In this document: one piece after another, positions 22,612 through 32,309 of the stretch
How positions within the stretch are numbered: the stretch's first letter is position 1
How the letters are laid out: each line of letters opens with the position of its first letter
Assembly (NCBI RefSeq): GCF_900110185.1
Contig: NZ_FOCT01000021.1
Coordinates: 1-36,617 of the forward strand
Length of the DNA: 36,617 nt
Direction of reading: 5' to 3'
Source of the DNA: Nitrosospira multiformis
Lineage (GTDB): Bacteria > Pseudomonadota > Gammaproteobacteria > Burkholderiales > Nitrosomonadaceae
Program-made: the position numbers and the translations under genes
The notes under the pieces: model-generated
Database searches by the model: none
Seen by the model: only the letters and a program-made list of their open reading frames with translations
What the model was told of the DNA's origin: nothing

Positions 22612-23853
22612 TCAGGCCAGGCTTTCAAGACGGTTTCTGATTTCAGCGATACGGGTTTCGCTTACCCGGGTGTTAATAGCGACAGGCAGGCGGCTGGGAT
22701 CGGAAACACTTCTTGCCAGGTCTTTGGCAATCGCCCCCGCATCCACGCTTCTGGCCGCCTGAAACGCTTCGCGGAATCGATCCGCCTGAGGATAAGGCTG
22801 TGTCGCGTAGCCCGGGCGTCCATGAAAATCACACGAGCAGGCTTGCAGAAATTCTTCGAAGCGCTCAGGTTTGCGATAGGCATCCACTCCCTGAAGCAGG
22901 TTGGCGATGGTGACAGGCCGCAGTTCGGCAGCGCGGTGCACGTCTCCGTGATAGCGGGCCACCAGCAATGCCAGGTTCCGCATTTCGTTGGGAGGGTTGA
23001 TGCGTTCGCATAAGCCCTGCACCAGTTTGACGCTGCGCGCTTCGTGTCCGATATGGCGCGGCCATTCTTCCGGAGGAGTCGTGCCTTTACCGAGATCGTG
23101 GGTGAGTGCGGCAAATCGGACCGGCAGGGAATAGTTCCTCGAAGCGGCATAATCGATCACCATCATCACGTGTACCCCGGTATCGATTTCGGGGTGATGC
23201 TGCGGTGGTTGCGGCACGCCGAACAAGGCGTCCACTTCAGGCATGATACGGGTGAGGGCGCCGCAGTCGCGCAGCGCGTAAAACATGCGTGAAGGGTGGT
23301 GCTCCATCAAGCCGCGTGCAAGCTCCTGCCATACCCGCTCCGGCACCAGGGCGTCCACCTCCCCGTTATGGACCATTTCGTTCATCAGTGCCAGTGTTTC
23401 GGGTGCGATATGGAAACCGAAACGTGCGGCAAAGCGAGCGGTACGCAGGACACGCACCGGGTCTTCAGTGAATGCGGGGCCGATATGGCGGAGCACGCCG
23501 GCTTCCAGATCAGCGATCCCGCCGAAAGGGTCGATGATGTTGCCGTGCTCATCTTTGGCGATTGCGTTTATCGTCAGGTCACGGCGCGCCAGATCCTCCT
23601 GTAGCGTAACTTCGGGGGAAGCATAAACCTCAAACCCTTTGTAGCCGCGCGAAACCTTGCGCTCCGTGCGTGCCAGCGCGTATTGTTCCTGACTTTGCGG
23701 GTGGAGAAAAACAGGAAAATCTTTTCCTACCGGGCGAAAGCCCAGATGTACCATTTCTTCCGGCGAAACGCCGACAACCACATAATCATGATCCGTTACG
23801 GGCAGGCCCAGTATCTCGTCACGCACCGAGCCGCCCACCAGGTAGGTTTTCAT
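22612..23853 (-). CDS. cca: CCA-adding tRNA nucleotidyltransferase with HD domain
   Basis: Adds or repairs the 3' CCA end of tRNAs. A class II nucleotidyltransferase of 413 residues (E. coli 412). The start [16 protein letters not shown] holds the GGxVRD motif, with the metal-binding DHD just after it ([10 protein letters not shown]). [10 protein letters not shown] and the ERVWQE arm follow. A C-terminal HD phosphohydrolase domain shows [14 protein letters not shown] and GHEARS. It is the third gene of a minus-strand operon after slt and the NDUFA9-like gene (26-base gap). The ATG at 23853 has a weak ribosome-binding site. Confidence 0.95.
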   Translation of the reverse strand: MKTYLVGGSVRDEILGLPVTDHDYVVVGVSPEEMVHLGFRPVGKDFPVFLHPQSQEQYALARTERKVSRGYKGFEVYASPEVTLQEDLARRDLTINAIAKDEHGNIIDPFGGIADLEAGVLRHIGPAFTEDPVRVLRTARFAARFGFHIAPETLALMNEMVHNGEVDALVPERVWQELARGLMEHHPSRMFYALRDCGALTRIMPEVDALFGVPQPPQHHPEIDTGVHVMMVIDYAASRNYSLPVRFAALTHDLGKGTTPPEEWPRHIGHEARSVKLVQGLCERINPPNEMRNLALLVARYHGDVHRAAELRPVTIANLLQGVDAYRKPERFEEFLQACSCDFHGRPGYATQPYPQADRFREAFQAARSVDAGAIAKDLARSVSDPSRLPVAINTRVSETRIAEIRNRLESLA

Positions 23854-23879
23854 TCCGGAATTATCTGTATGAATCTATC

Positions 23880-24818
23880 TCAACGCCCCGACCAATGCCG
23901 CAGATAGTCGTAACGTTCACGGGGCAACTGATGTTTCAGATATATCGGTGCTGCTTCTTCAAGTGCCGTAGGGTGGATTCCCCAGACTTCCAGCAGTGCC
24001 TCGGGGCTATCGCAGTCGCACACGCTGTCGATCTTCATCGAATAGTAATTATCGACGCTCATCAGTTTTCCGGGCAGTATCTCCATCACTGCTGCTTCGA
24101 GGTGGGAAAGGGCGTCTCCAAGCCCGATGATGGCAGGATCATGTCCCGTCACATGCGCCGCATACTCCACCAGTTCGCGCAGGCTATAGCACTTCGGTCC
24201 GCATAGGTCGTAGCTTCGTCCGAAAGTACGCGGCTCATCCAGACTGAGCGCAAATGCCCGCACGACATCCATGACGAAGATCGGCTGGAATTTCGCATGG
24301 GGTGAGGCCAGCGGCAAAACCGGCAGGCGTCCCAGCTTGGCAAACAGATTGATCGAGGAGTCGCCTGGACCAAATATGACTGACGGCCTGAAAACAGTTG
24401 CATCCATCCCGGATGTCCTTACGATCTGTTCTCCCTCCCCCTTTGAGCGCAAATACTCACTCGGTTGACCTGGCCCGGCCTTCAGGGCGCTCATATGCAG
24501 TATCCGGGTAATGCCATTGCGTTTACACGCTGCGATGATCTTTTGCGGCAGCTCGGCATGGGCAGCATGAAAGTCGCCCTGCAACACGCCTACCAGGTTG
24601 ATCACGGCATCGATGCCGAGGAGCAGCCGGTCGAGGTCTCTATCGTCGTAGATGTCGACCTCGATCAGGTCGGTAGTGGGTATCTCCAGCAATTCCTTTG
24701 CACGCTCGTAGTTTCGTGTGGGAATACGCAGGTAGATTTCCCGGTCGGTCAGGAAATTTGCGAGATGTTTCCCGACGAAGCCACTGCCGCCGAAAATGCA
24801 GACACTCTTGAATGTCAT
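23880..24818 (-). CDS. NAD(P)-binding NDUFA9-like extended SDR protein
   Basis: An atypical extended short-chain dehydrogenase of 312 residues, in the group named after the complex I subunit NDUFA9. The Rossmann motif is CIFGGSGFVGKHLA near the N terminus. INLVGVLQGDF and the MSALKAG, YLRSKGEGE and FRPSVIFGPGD segments follow in the usual order. Bacterial members often lie beside cca and lytic transglycosylase genes in betaproteobacteria, and their role is not settled. The ATG at 24818 has GAGGGG upstream; the open frame to 24869 lies within the slt end. It is ten bases after the slt stop, so they share a transcript. Confidence 0.85.
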   Translation of the reverse strand: MTFKSVCIFGGSGFVGKHLANFLTDREIYLRIPTRNYERAKELLEIPTTDLIEVDIYDDRDLDRLLLGIDAVINLVGVLQGDFHAAHAELPQKIIAACKRNGITRILHMSALKAGPGQPSEYLRSKGEGEQIVRTSGMDATVFRPSVIFGPGDSSINLFAKLGRLPVLPLASPHAKFQPIFVMDVVRAFALSLDEPRTFGRSYDLCGPKCYSLRELVEYAAHVTGHDPAIIGLGDALSHLEAAVMEILPGKLMSVDNYYSMKIDSVCDCDSPEALLEVWGIHPTALEEAAPIYLKHQLPRERYDYLRHWSGR

Positions 24819-24828
24819 GTCAGACCCC

Positions 24829-26763
24829 TCACTCCGACACTTTTTCACTCCCGAAGCGGGACGACACAATACCCAGGCGCTGCTTCAGCGCCTTGACCTG
24901 ATGCCCGAAGTTGCGGGCGTAATACATGGAGTTGCTCATCACCTTTTTGACATAATCGCGCGTTTCATTGAAGGGGATCGTTTCCGCATAAATGGCGCCC
25001 TCCAGCGGCTTCTCATCACGCCACTGCCATACTCGGCTCGGACCGGCGTTGTATGCGGCCGAAGCCAGCGACTGGTTGTCGAACAGGGATAGCACGTGTT
25101 TCATATAATAGGTGCCCAGCGTCAGGTTGGTATTTACCTCCGTCACCCGGCTTGGACGATACTTTCTCAGCCCCATTTGTTTGGATGCCCACTTTGCCGT
25201 ACCGGGCATCAGTTGCATCAGACCCAGAGCGCCGGCGCTGGACTTGGCATCGCTGACGAAGCGGCTCTCCTGGCGAATGAGCCCGTAGACCCATGCTTCG
25301 TCGAGTTCCTGCTGCTTCAGGATGTTGCGCATTGCATCTCTATGCGGTGCAAGGAACCTCAGGTGAAAATCGTGGCGCTGCACGGTTCTGTCGGCGGTAT
25401 TGATGGCACGGTCGTAGTGCCCGTGACGACGGGCAACTTCCGCCGCCGCCAGTAGCTCATGGTCGTCAAATTTTCGCACGGCCCAAATCCATTCCTGGGC
25501 CGCCTCCGAACGCAAATCCAAGTTGTAGAAGGCCAACGCGCGCGCGATTCCAGGCGTCCGCTCCATTGCGGAAATTTCTTTCGCCGTCGGCTTGAAGGAT
25601 TCCGCAGGAGCACCGATGGTAACGCCCAACTCCTCTTCGGCCAGTTGTCCGTAAAAATGATGCTCGCTGCTCAACGGTGCAAGAATGGCGTTTGCTTCCT
25701 TCATTTTTCCTTTAGCTTTCAACGCCCGTGCTTTCCAGTAACGCCAGACCCCCTCTTTCTGTTCCGCCGCCGACATGGTCTCGATCGTATCCAGGACGAG
25801 ATTCCAGTCCCCGGCACGCAAGGCGGTGCGGGTTTTCCAGCCAAGCTGGGCGTCGGTGAGAGGAACAGACTTGTGCGTATTGGCGGCTTCTCCAAACCAC
25901 TGCAATGCGCGCGGGTCCAGCCGCCGGGCCCCCTGGTCTGCAAGTTGCACCAGAAAATAGGCCTGGTCAGGTGCGCCGAAGCGGTCGCGTATCCTCGGCC
26001 AATAAGCATGCGCCTGATCGAGCCCGCTGCGGAGCAAGCGCACCATGGCGAAAAGTGCAATTTCCCGATCGGAGCGTGTCTTGATCTCACGCCGATGCCT
26101 TTCCAGATAGCGAAGAGGATTTTCTGTGGCGGCATTCAGGTTGCGTTCGTTCAGACGCTGATTTTTGGGCAGGTATTCATTGATGCGTTTTGCCGCGCTG
26201 ACATTGCCGGACTCGAGCGCAAGACGCAGCCGTGCCCAGATATCCTCGTCCGTCAGCGTCCCGGCGGTTATCAGTACATCGAATATCTGATTACAGCTGT
26301 GCGGCATCTCGCGCGCGTTGAACCATAACGGAAATGCCTCCTTATAGATGGTGCGATCACCTGCCGCCAGGCGCTGTTGAAGAGAATAGCAGACCAGTTC
26401 GACATCCTTGTTGACCATGCGCGGATAGTTTTCTGCGAAAAGATCCCACCGCTCGGTCCAGCCCAGGACCTTCAGCCATTCTCCCAGCAGGCGGTCGCTG
26501 AGAGGGCTATCGTGATATTTCTCGATAAACTGCTTGACAGTCTCCGGGCTCAGCTTCGGATTCCAGAGTTGCGGTCGCAGTTGATAATACGCTCCATAAG
26601 GTTCAAGCACATGCCCTCGCAGCCGCTGCGCATACATATTCACGCGCGCGGTGTTGCCGGCCTGATACGCGTGCTTCAGGGCAAGGAAGTCCTGATTTCT
26701 TGCGGCTGCATACGTTGCAGTGGAGGTTGTTGCCAAAAACAGCCCGATCAACAGTTTCTTCAT
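24829..26763 (-). CDS. slt: Soluble lytic murein transglycosylase (Slt70-type)
   Basis: A periplasmic enzyme that cleaves peptidoglycan between MurNAc and GlcNAc, giving 1,6-anhydro ends. It has 644 residues, like E. coli Slt70 (about 620-645). A signal peptide (LLIGLFLATTSTATYAAA) comes first, then a long all-helical U-shaped domain. The C-terminal SLT domain has VYGLIRQESRF with the catalytic Glu near 497, SSAGALGLMQLMPGTAKW, and ASAAYNAGPSRVWQW. The start at 26763 has AGCAGG upstream. First gene of the slt, NDUFA9-like, cca operon. Confidence 0.92.
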   Translation of the reverse strand: MKKLLIGLFLATTSTATYAAARNQDFLALKHAYQAGNTARVNMYAQRLRGHVLEPYGAYYQLRPQLWNPKLSPETVKQFIEKYHDSPLSDRLLGEWLKVLGWTERWDLFAENYPRMVNKDVELVCYSLQQRLAAGDRTIYKEAFPLWFNAREMPHSCNQIFDVLITAGTLTDEDIWARLRLALESGNVSAAKRINEYLPKNQRLNERNLNAATENPLRYLERHRREIKTRSDREIALFAMVRLLRSGLDQAHAYWPRIRDRFGAPDQAYFLVQLADQGARRLDPRALQWFGEAANTHKSVPLTDAQLGWKTRTALRAGDWNLVLDTIETMSAAEQKEGVWRYWKARALKAKGKMKEANAILAPLSSEHHFYGQLAEEELGVTIGAPAESFKPTAKEISAMERTPGIARALAFYNLDLRSEAAQEWIWAVRKFDDHELLAAAEVARRHGHYDRAINTADRTVQRHDFHLRFLAPHRDAMRNILKQQELDEAWVYGLIRQESRFVSDAKSSAGALGLMQLMPGTAKWASKQMGLRKYRPSRVTEVNTNLTLGTYYMKHVLSLFDNQSLASAAYNAGPSRVWQWRDEKPLEGAIYAETIPFNETRDYVKKVMSNSMYYARNFGHQVKALKQRLGIVSSRFGSEKVSE

Positions 26764-26899
26764 AACCTGCTATACATTAGTAATCGAGGGAAAAAATTGA
26801 AGAGCGTATCTGCTCCAGGTTCACTTGAAAGCTGTTTTTCTTTACTTCCTTTTACCAGCTTCTGTCCCCATTCGGGTTCTACTTCAAGAATAGCACATC

Positions 26900-28264
26900 A
26901 TGCCATACATCAGTTTGAATCCGGCAACCAATGAGACATTGAAAACCTATATGAGCTGGAATCGCGACCGTCTGGCCGAAGCGCTGGAGCAAACATATTG
27001 TGCGCAGCCTGGGTGGGCGGGCCTGAGTTTTGCCGAGCGCGCAGAGCTTATGCACAGAGCCGCCAGCCTCTTGCATGAACGGGCGGCTGAATATGCCATT
27101 CTTATAGCCGCGGAAATGGGCAAGCCTGTGCGCGAAGGTCGTGCAGAGGTGGAAAAGTGCGCGCTTGTCTGTGATTATTATGCAGTGCACGCCGAGCATT
27201 TCATGCAGGTCGAGATGGTTCAGACCGGTGCCGGCAAAAGTTACGTGTGCTATGAGCCTCTTGGAGTCGTCCTGGGCGTAATGCCCTGGAATTTTCCTTT
27301 TTTCCAGGTGATCCGCTTCGCTGCCCCCACACTCATGGCGGGAAACGGTTGTGTGCTGAAACATGCATCGAATGTTCCGCAGTGTGCCCTGGCGCTCGAA
27401 CGGCTGTTCCAGGATGCCGGTTTTCCCCCGCATCTTTTCAGCGCGCTCCTGATAGAGTCGTCTGAGGTGGGTGAGGTTATCGCCAGCCATCACGTGCAGG
27501 CGGTGACACTCACGGGCTCTGAGCGGGCGGGCCGGGAAATAGCTTCCCACGCGGGACAGCATTTGAAGAAGTGTGTGATGGAACTTGGCGGGTCGGATGC
27601 GTTTATCGTTCTGAAAGATGCGGACCTGGAACTTGCCGCTACCTTTGCGGTGAGATCGCGCTTTCAGAATTGTGGGCAGTCATGTATTGCCGCAAAGCGC
27701 ATTATACTTGTGGCCGACATTGCCAATGAGTTTAATGCCCTGTTTATAAAAAAAACAAAAGAATTGAAAATAGGCGATCCCCTGAACGAAGCGACGCAGA
27801 TCGGTCCGATGGCAAGACTCGATCTGCGCGAAAACCTGCATCAGCAAGTGACCGATTCGATTGCACAGGGGGCCCAAGTGGTTCTCGGGTGCGAACCGCG
27901 GGAGGGAGAGGGGGCATTCTATCTCCCGTCCATTCTGGATGACGTAACACCCGGGATGAGAGCTTATCATGAGGAATTATTCGGGCCGGTGGCGGCCGTG
28001 ATACGCGCGACGGACGAGGAAGATGCCATTCGCATTGCCAACGATACCCGCTTCGGGCTCGGCTCCAGCATCTGGAGCCGCGATACCGAGCACGCCGAGG
28101 ATTTGGCGCATCGAATTCAGGCGGGTTGCAGCTTTATCAATAGCATGGTCAGGTCAGATCCACGCCTTCCTTTCGGGGGAACCAAGAACTCCGGATTCGG
28201 TAGGGAACTATCCTACCATGGCATCCGGGAATTCGTTAATGTAAAAACCGTATGGGTACGATGA
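26900..28264 (+). CDS. NAD(P)-dependent succinate-semialdehyde dehydrogenase
   Basis: An aldehyde dehydrogenase of 454 residues. MPWNFPFFQVIRFAAPTLMA is the oxyanion Asn region, VLKHASNVP carries the cofactor Lys, MELGGSDAF the general-base Glu, and FQNCGQSCIAAKR the catalytic Cys. The length and the start SLNPATNETL fit the short SSADH group (Sad/YneI type), which converts succinate semialdehyde to succinate. Substrate specificity is inferred. It is divergent from slt and converges on gdhA. With glutamate dehydrogenase beside it a glutamate/GABA carbon link is possible, but no decarboxylase or transaminase is present. Confidence 0.88.
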   Translation: MPYISLNPATNETLKTYMSWNRDRLAEALEQTYCAQPGWAGLSFAERAELMHRAASLLHERAAEYAILIAAEMGKPVREGRAEVEKCALVCDYYAVHAEHFMQVEMVQTGAGKSYVCYEPLGVVLGVMPWNFPFFQVIRFAAPTLMAGNGCVLKHASNVPQCALALERLFQDAGFPPHLFSALLIESSEVGEVIASHHVQAVTLTGSERAGREIASHAGQHLKKCVMELGGSDAFIVLKDADLELAATFAVRSRFQNCGQSCIAAKRIILVADIANEFNALFIKKTKELKIGDPLNEATQIGPMARLDLRENLHQQVTDSIAQGAQVVLGCEPREGEGAFYLPSILDDVTPGMRAYHEELFGPVAAVIRATDEEDAIRIANDTRFGLGSSIWSRDTEHAEDLAHRIQAGCSFINSMVRSDPRLPFGGTKNSGFGRELSYHGIREFVNVKTVWVR

Positions 28265-28367
28265 CTCTACAAAAAGCCCATTACAGCGCGAACTCATCCC
28301 GTTTTCTCTTCCCCCTCCTTGAAACAGGAATGGGTGGAATCGAGACCAGGGACTGTTGGATCAGGCC

Positions 28368-29711
28368 CTAGATCACACCCTGACCTATCATCGCATCCGC
28401 CACCTTTACGAAACCTGCCACATTCGCCCCATTGACGTAGCTGATAGTGCCATCTTCGCGCCGCCCGTGCTCCGTGCAGGAGTGGTGGATAGCCTGCATG
28501 ATCTGGAGCAATCGCGCGTCCACTTCTTCCCGCTGCCAGGAAAGACGCATGGCGTTTTGGCTCATTTCCAGGCCGGAAGTGGCCACGCCGCCGGCATTGC
28601 TGGCCTTGCCGGGTGCAAAAAGAACCCCGCTGCGCTCGAATTGCTTTACCGCCTCTGCGGTGGAAGGCATGTTGGCGCCCTCTGCCACGCATACCACGCC
28701 GTTCCTGATAAGCAGGGCAGCGTCCTCTTCATTCAGCTCGTTCTGTGTGGCGCAGGGCAGCGCGACCTCTACAGGAACATGCCACGGTCTTTTACCGGGA
28801 ATAAAATTGGCTTTCACACGCTCTGCGTAGGCATTGATACGGCCATACTGCTTATTCTTCACATCCATCAGTTCAGCGAGCTTTTCGGGAGTAAAACCTT
28901 CTTCATCCACTACAGTGCCGTCTGAATCGGAAACCGTTATCACTTTGGCGCCCAGCGCCATCGCCTTCTCCACCGCATATTGCGCCACGTTTCCCGAACC
29001 CGAAACCGCAACGCGCATGCCTTCCAGCGAGCGCCCGGATTGCTTGAGCATCTCCTCGGCAAAGTAGACAGTACCGTAGCCGGTAGCTTCCGGACGAATG
29101 AGGGACCCCCCGAAACTCAATCCCTTTCCGGTGAAGACGCAGTCAGCACGATTGGAAAGTTTTTTCATCATCCCTGCCATGAAACCTACTTCCCGTCCCC
29201 CCACGCCGATATCGCCTGCCGGTACATCGACATCCGAGCCGATATGCCGGAACAGCTCAGTCATATAGGCCTGACAGAAGCGCATGATCTCCCCGGGACT
29301 ACGGTCCCTGGGGTTGAAATCGGCGCCACCCTTGCCACCCCCCATAGGAAGTGTCGTAAGCGCGTTCTTGAACGTTTGCTCGAACGCCAGGAATTTGAGA
29401 ATGGAAAGGTTTACCGAGGGATGAAAGCGGGTGCCACCCTTATAAGGGCCAATGGAAGAGCTGTGTTGTATGCGGTAGCCTCGATTGACCTTCACCTCCC
29501 CCCGATCATCCACCCAGGACACACGAAAAATGATTATTCGCTCCGGCTCTACGAGACGGTCGAGAATACCGTGTTCCGCATAACGAGGGTTTTTCGTGAT
29601 AAAGGGCCAGAGGCTCTCCATGACTTCCGTCACTGCCTGGAGATATTCGGGCTGCCCCGGATTATGCTCCGCGACGTACGCGCAGAATTCCTCGAAACTG
29701 CGATATTTCAT
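28368..29711 (-). CDS. gdhA: NADP-specific glutamate dehydrogenase
   Basis: Assimilates ammonia onto 2-oxoglutarate to form glutamate. The protein has 447 residues, the same as E. coli GdhA. RIQHSSSIGPYKGGTRFHPS and LPMGGGKGGADFNP hold the substrate and catalytic lysines, PAGDIGVGGREVGFM the catalytic Asp, and SGSGNVAQYAVEKA the nucleotide-binding loop. The segment ITVSDSDGTV after the second strand fits the NADP-using hexameric class. AAGGGG lies ten bases before the ATG at 29711. In an ammonia-rich lifestyle this enzyme would be the main entry of nitrogen. Confidence 0.95.
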   Translation of the reverse strand: MKYRSFEEFCAYVAEHNPGQPEYLQAVTEVMESLWPFITKNPRYAEHGILDRLVEPERIIIFRVSWVDDRGEVKVNRGYRIQHSSSIGPYKGGTRFHPSVNLSILKFLAFEQTFKNALTTLPMGGGKGGADFNPRDRSPGEIMRFCQAYMTELFRHIGSDVDVPAGDIGVGGREVGFMAGMMKKLSNRADCVFTGKGLSFGGSLIRPEATGYGTVYFAEEMLKQSGRSLEGMRVAVSGSGNVAQYAVEKAMALGAKVITVSDSDGTVVDEEGFTPEKLAELMDVKNKQYGRINAYAERVKANFIPGKRPWHVPVEVALPCATQNELNEEDAALLIRNGVVCVAEGANMPSTAEAVKQFERSGVLFAPGKASNAGGVATSGLEMSQNAMRLSWQREEVDARLLQIMQAIHHSCTEHGRREDGTISYVNGANVAGFVKVADAMIGQGVI

Positions 29712-30042
29712 TGGTTATTCCCCTTATGTCCTCTTGTGCTAAACCATTTTCCCAAGACAGGTATTCTGCCAAATAACTTGCGGAATCGCACTGAATTTAT
29801 GTTCAAAATTGCGCGATGGAAAGCTGGATGCGCGGGACGTGTAGAAGAGGTGAAACATCGAAGCATCGAGCGTCTTGTTTTCCGGCAACAGGCTTTCAAA
29901 AATCATTTCAATAAGGTGTTCCCAGGGAAAGCGAACGGACAAGTCAAGGCGCGATGGACCAGAGGGGTTCTTGTTCTTCGTTATCATATTCCTGTTATCC
30001 TCTCGTCCGCCTTTCAACTGTCAGTCCGGGATCCTGAAGTCC
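29712..30042. other. Region upstream of gdhA, no firm gene
   Basis: This 331-base stretch lies between the gdhA start and a small membrane-protein gene on the same strand. A minus-strand frame of 82 codons (29739-29987, ATG with AGGA close by) is open, but its product shows no motif, signal or membrane segment, so I leave it as possible only. The gdhA promoter must be here; I saw no strong match. Confidence 0.4.
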
Positions 30043-30168
30043 TTACTCTTTATTATTGTCCTCATTCTCATCCTTCTTTCCGGGTCTTGTCGTCCACCAG
30101 ACGACGAGAATCAGTAGCGACAGCGCTACGCCGGCTTCAAGCAGTAATATCCACATAGGATCAACCAT
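30043..30168 (-). CDS. Small single-pass membrane protein, 41 residues
   Basis: A short frame begins MVDPMWILLLEAGVALSLL, continues ILVVWWTTRPGKK, and ends in an acidic tail DENEDNNKE. One strongly hydrophobic helix with tryptophans at its border, then a basic stop-transfer patch and a charged tail, is what a real small membrane protein looks like, and the length is complete from ATG to TAA. I see no strong ribosome-binding site, which lowers confidence. It is divergent from mltA (90 bases) and upstream of gdhA on the same strand. Partner and function are unknown; small subunits of respiratory or transport complexes have similar layouts. Confidence 0.6.
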   Translation of the reverse strand: MVDPMWILLLEAGVALSLLILVVWWTTRPGKKDENEDNNKE

Positions 30169-30257
30169 GATGTATATTAAGGGGAAGCCTCTGATGCCGC
30201 CGCGAGCGGGATTGCTCGTTCAGAGATTTCCAAGATGAAACTTTAACCCAAAACCTC

Positions 30258-31451
30258 ATGAAAGACCAATTACGCACACTTACTGTTGTCGCGCTACTGT
30301 TGCTCGGCGCCTGCAATATCATTCCTACTCCCCGTGTCACGGAGAAATCGGCCGAACCCCAGCCCATGCCTGTGCTCAAAGCCACTGACTGGGACACAGT
30401 AGAGGGCTGGAGGGATGACGAGATTGTGCCGGCACTGGATGCGTTCCTTCAGAGCTGCACCGTTTTGAAAAAAAAGGCGCTATGGCAGGAAGCCTGCATT
30501 CAGGCTGATTCCATGAGAGGACAGGATAGCGATACGGTGCGCCAGTTTTTTGAAAGCTATTTTGTTCCCTATCAGGTATTGAATCCTGATGGGACCGAGA
30601 ACGGTCTTATCACCGGTTATTACGAGCCTCTGCTCAAGGGGAGCCGCACACCGTCCGCCCGTTACCGGTATCCGCTTTACACAACCCCTGAAGAACTGCT
30701 GATAGTGGATCTGAGTTCCGTCTATCCCCAGCTCAAAAACATGCGATTGCGGGGACGACTCGAAGGGCGCAAGGTGGTCCCCTTCTATAGCCGGGCCGAA
30801 ATATCCGGCAATCCCCCAGTGCTACAGGGAAAAGAACTGCTCTGGGTGGATGACGAGGTCGATCTGTTTTTTCTGCAGATTCAGGGTTCCGGTCGGGTGG
30901 AGCTTGAAAATGGCGAGATCGTGAGGGTGGGGTACGCGGATCAAAACGGCCACCCATACAGATCCATCGGGAAGTTGCTGGTGGATCGCGGCGAATTACC
31001 CCTGGAAAGGGCCTCGATGCAGGGAATCAAGGCCTGGGGGCAGAAGAATCCCCGGAAGTTGCCGAATATCTTGCATCAGAATTCAAGCTTCGTCTTTTTC
31101 CGCGAACTGCCGGGCACGATAGCGGGCCCCCTCGGCTCCATGGGTGTGCCTCTTACGGCTGGAAGAAGCCTTGCGGTGGATCCGCGTGTGATCCCGCAAG
31201 GTGCTCCGGTCTTTCTTTCCACTACCTGGCCAAATACCGATGAGCAGCTTCAACGGTTGATGGTGGCGCAGGATACCGGGGGAGCAATCAAAGGGAATGT
31301 GCGGGCGGATTTTTTCTGGGGATTTGGCCCTGACGCAGCGGAGAAGGCGGGGAAGATGAGGCAGACGGGGAGGATGTGGGTATTGATGCCCGTGGAATAT
31401 CTGCCCAAAGACCTTCCACCTGCAGCGCGAATACTGGGAAGCTCCAAATAA
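30258..31451 (+). CDS. mltA: Membrane-bound lytic murein transglycosylase A
   Basis: An outer-membrane lipoprotein that cleaves glycan strands of peptidoglycan. The protein has 397 residues. A lipobox (LLLLGAC) ends the signal peptide at about residue 20. The MltA domain shows GLITGYYEPLLKGSRT, VPFYSRAEI and LLWVDDEVDLFFLQIQGSG. The C-terminal 3D domain shows AGRSLAVDPRVIPQGAPVFL and VAQDTGGAIKGNVRADFFWG, with the catalytic Asp in the DTGGAIKG/RADFF part. The ribosome-binding site is weak. It converges on dsbC over a perfect hairpin. Confidence 0.93.
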   Translation: MKDQLRTLTVVALLLLGACNIIPTPRVTEKSAEPQPMPVLKATDWDTVEGWRDDEIVPALDAFLQSCTVLKKKALWQEACIQADSMRGQDSDTVRQFFESYFVPYQVLNPDGTENGLITGYYEPLLKGSRTPSARYRYPLYTTPEELLIVDLSSVYPQLKNMRLRGRLEGRKVVPFYSRAEISGNPPVLQGKELLWVDDEVDLFFLQIQGSGRVELENGEIVRVGYADQNGHPYRSIGKLLVDRGELPLERASMQGIKAWGQKNPRKLPNILHQNSSFVFFRELPGTIAGPLGSMGVPLTAGRSLAVDPRVIPQGAPVFLSTTWPNTDEQLQRLMVAQDTGGAIKGNVRADFFWGFGPDAAEKAGKMRQTGRMWVLMPVEYLPKDLPPAARILGSSK

Positions 31452-31470
31452 ATCCGCGAATAGGAGGATG

Positions 31471-31490
31471 CAGGCGCTTCCCAGCGCCTG
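31471..31490. terminator. Hairpin between convergent mltA and dsbC
   Basis: CAGGCGCT, loop TCCC, AGCGCCTG: a perfect 8-bp GC-rich stem in the 50-base gap between two convergent stop codons. There is no long T run on either side, so it may act as a bidirectional terminator or as a 3'-end stabiliser. Confidence 0.65.
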
Positions 31491-31502
31491 TCATCGATTT
31501 AT

Positions 31503-32222
31503 CTATTTCGCGGGGGTCGCGTTTAATTTCTTTTCTATGGTCTCCGCGGGAATCAATCCGGGAGTTACCGAGCCGTTGGCAAAAATCAGGGTAGGCGTAC
31601 CGCTTATATCGTTTTCTTTCCCTGCCTTGAGAATCACATCTATGGGTGTAGCGCAATCCTTGCTGGCCGGCACAATATTCCTGAGCATGAAATCTTCCCA
31701 GGCCTTGAGCCTGTCCTCGGAGCACCATATCGCCGTTGCGGTCGGGGTCGAACCGTTCAGCACTGGATAAAGCAGGGTATATATCGTTACATCCGTTACG
31801 TTAACCAGTTCCTTTTCCAGACGTTTGCAAAAAGGGCAGTTCGGGTCGGAGAAAACGACAAGCTTGCGTTTCCCATTCCCCTTGACCGCCTTGATCGCAT
31901 GCTCCAGGGGAAGAGAGCCTACATCTATGCGTCGAGCCTCCTTGATCTGTTGCAAGCGTTCGGAAGTCAGGCTTTCCTTCGTTTTCGGATCAATTACGTG
32001 ACCGAAAAAAAGGTACGAAGCCTTGTCGTCCGTATAGAACAATTCCCCTCCCACCACCACTTCATATAGACCGAGATAGGGCGTTTTTTTTATGCTTTCG
32101 ACCTTCTCTCCGGGAAAATTTGCCTGAAGTGCTTTTTTCAGGGATGCCTCGTCAGCGGAAGCGCTGGAAAGAAAGCATAGCAATAGAGAAGGCAAAGCGA
32201 GGGAAACGAGTTTTGAACGCAT
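31503..32222 (-). CDS. dsbC: Disulfide isomerase DsbC
   Basis: A periplasmic dimeric thiol:disulfide isomerase of 239 residues. A signal peptide ends ASA at about 23, an N-terminal dimerisation domain follows, and then a thioredoxin fold. The active site is FSDPNCPFCKRLEKEL, CPFC at 129-132; E. coli DsbC has CGYC and DsbG has CPYC. A second Cys pair (IWCSEDR and KDCATP) matches the structural disulfide of DsbC. The cis-proline loop is SGTPTLIFANG. GGAG precedes the ATG. It lies downstream of ubiH on the same strand with an 87-base gap. Confidence 0.92.
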   Translation of the reverse strand: MRSKLVSLALPSLLLCFLSSASADEASLKKALQANFPGEKVESIKKTPYLGLYEVVVGGELFYTDDKASYLFFGHVIDPKTKESLTSERLQQIKEARRIDVGSLPLEHAIKAVKGNGKRKLVVFSDPNCPFCKRLEKELVNVTDVTIYTLLYPVLNGSTPTATAIWCSEDRLKAWEDFMLRNIVPASKDCATPIDVILKAGKENDISGTPTLIFANGSVTPGLIPAETIEKKLNATPAK

Positions 32223-32309
32223 GGTCTTTACTCCGTTTTGGATGGGGATGCAGCCGGACGGCCTGTAGTTGTGCAGTTGTTCTGATGGGACGGAAGGAAA
32301 AAAATCGGT

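Noticed and set aside
28969..30158. 392-codon plus-strand frame opposite gdhA
   Set aside because: Antisense of a gene with full GdhA motifs.
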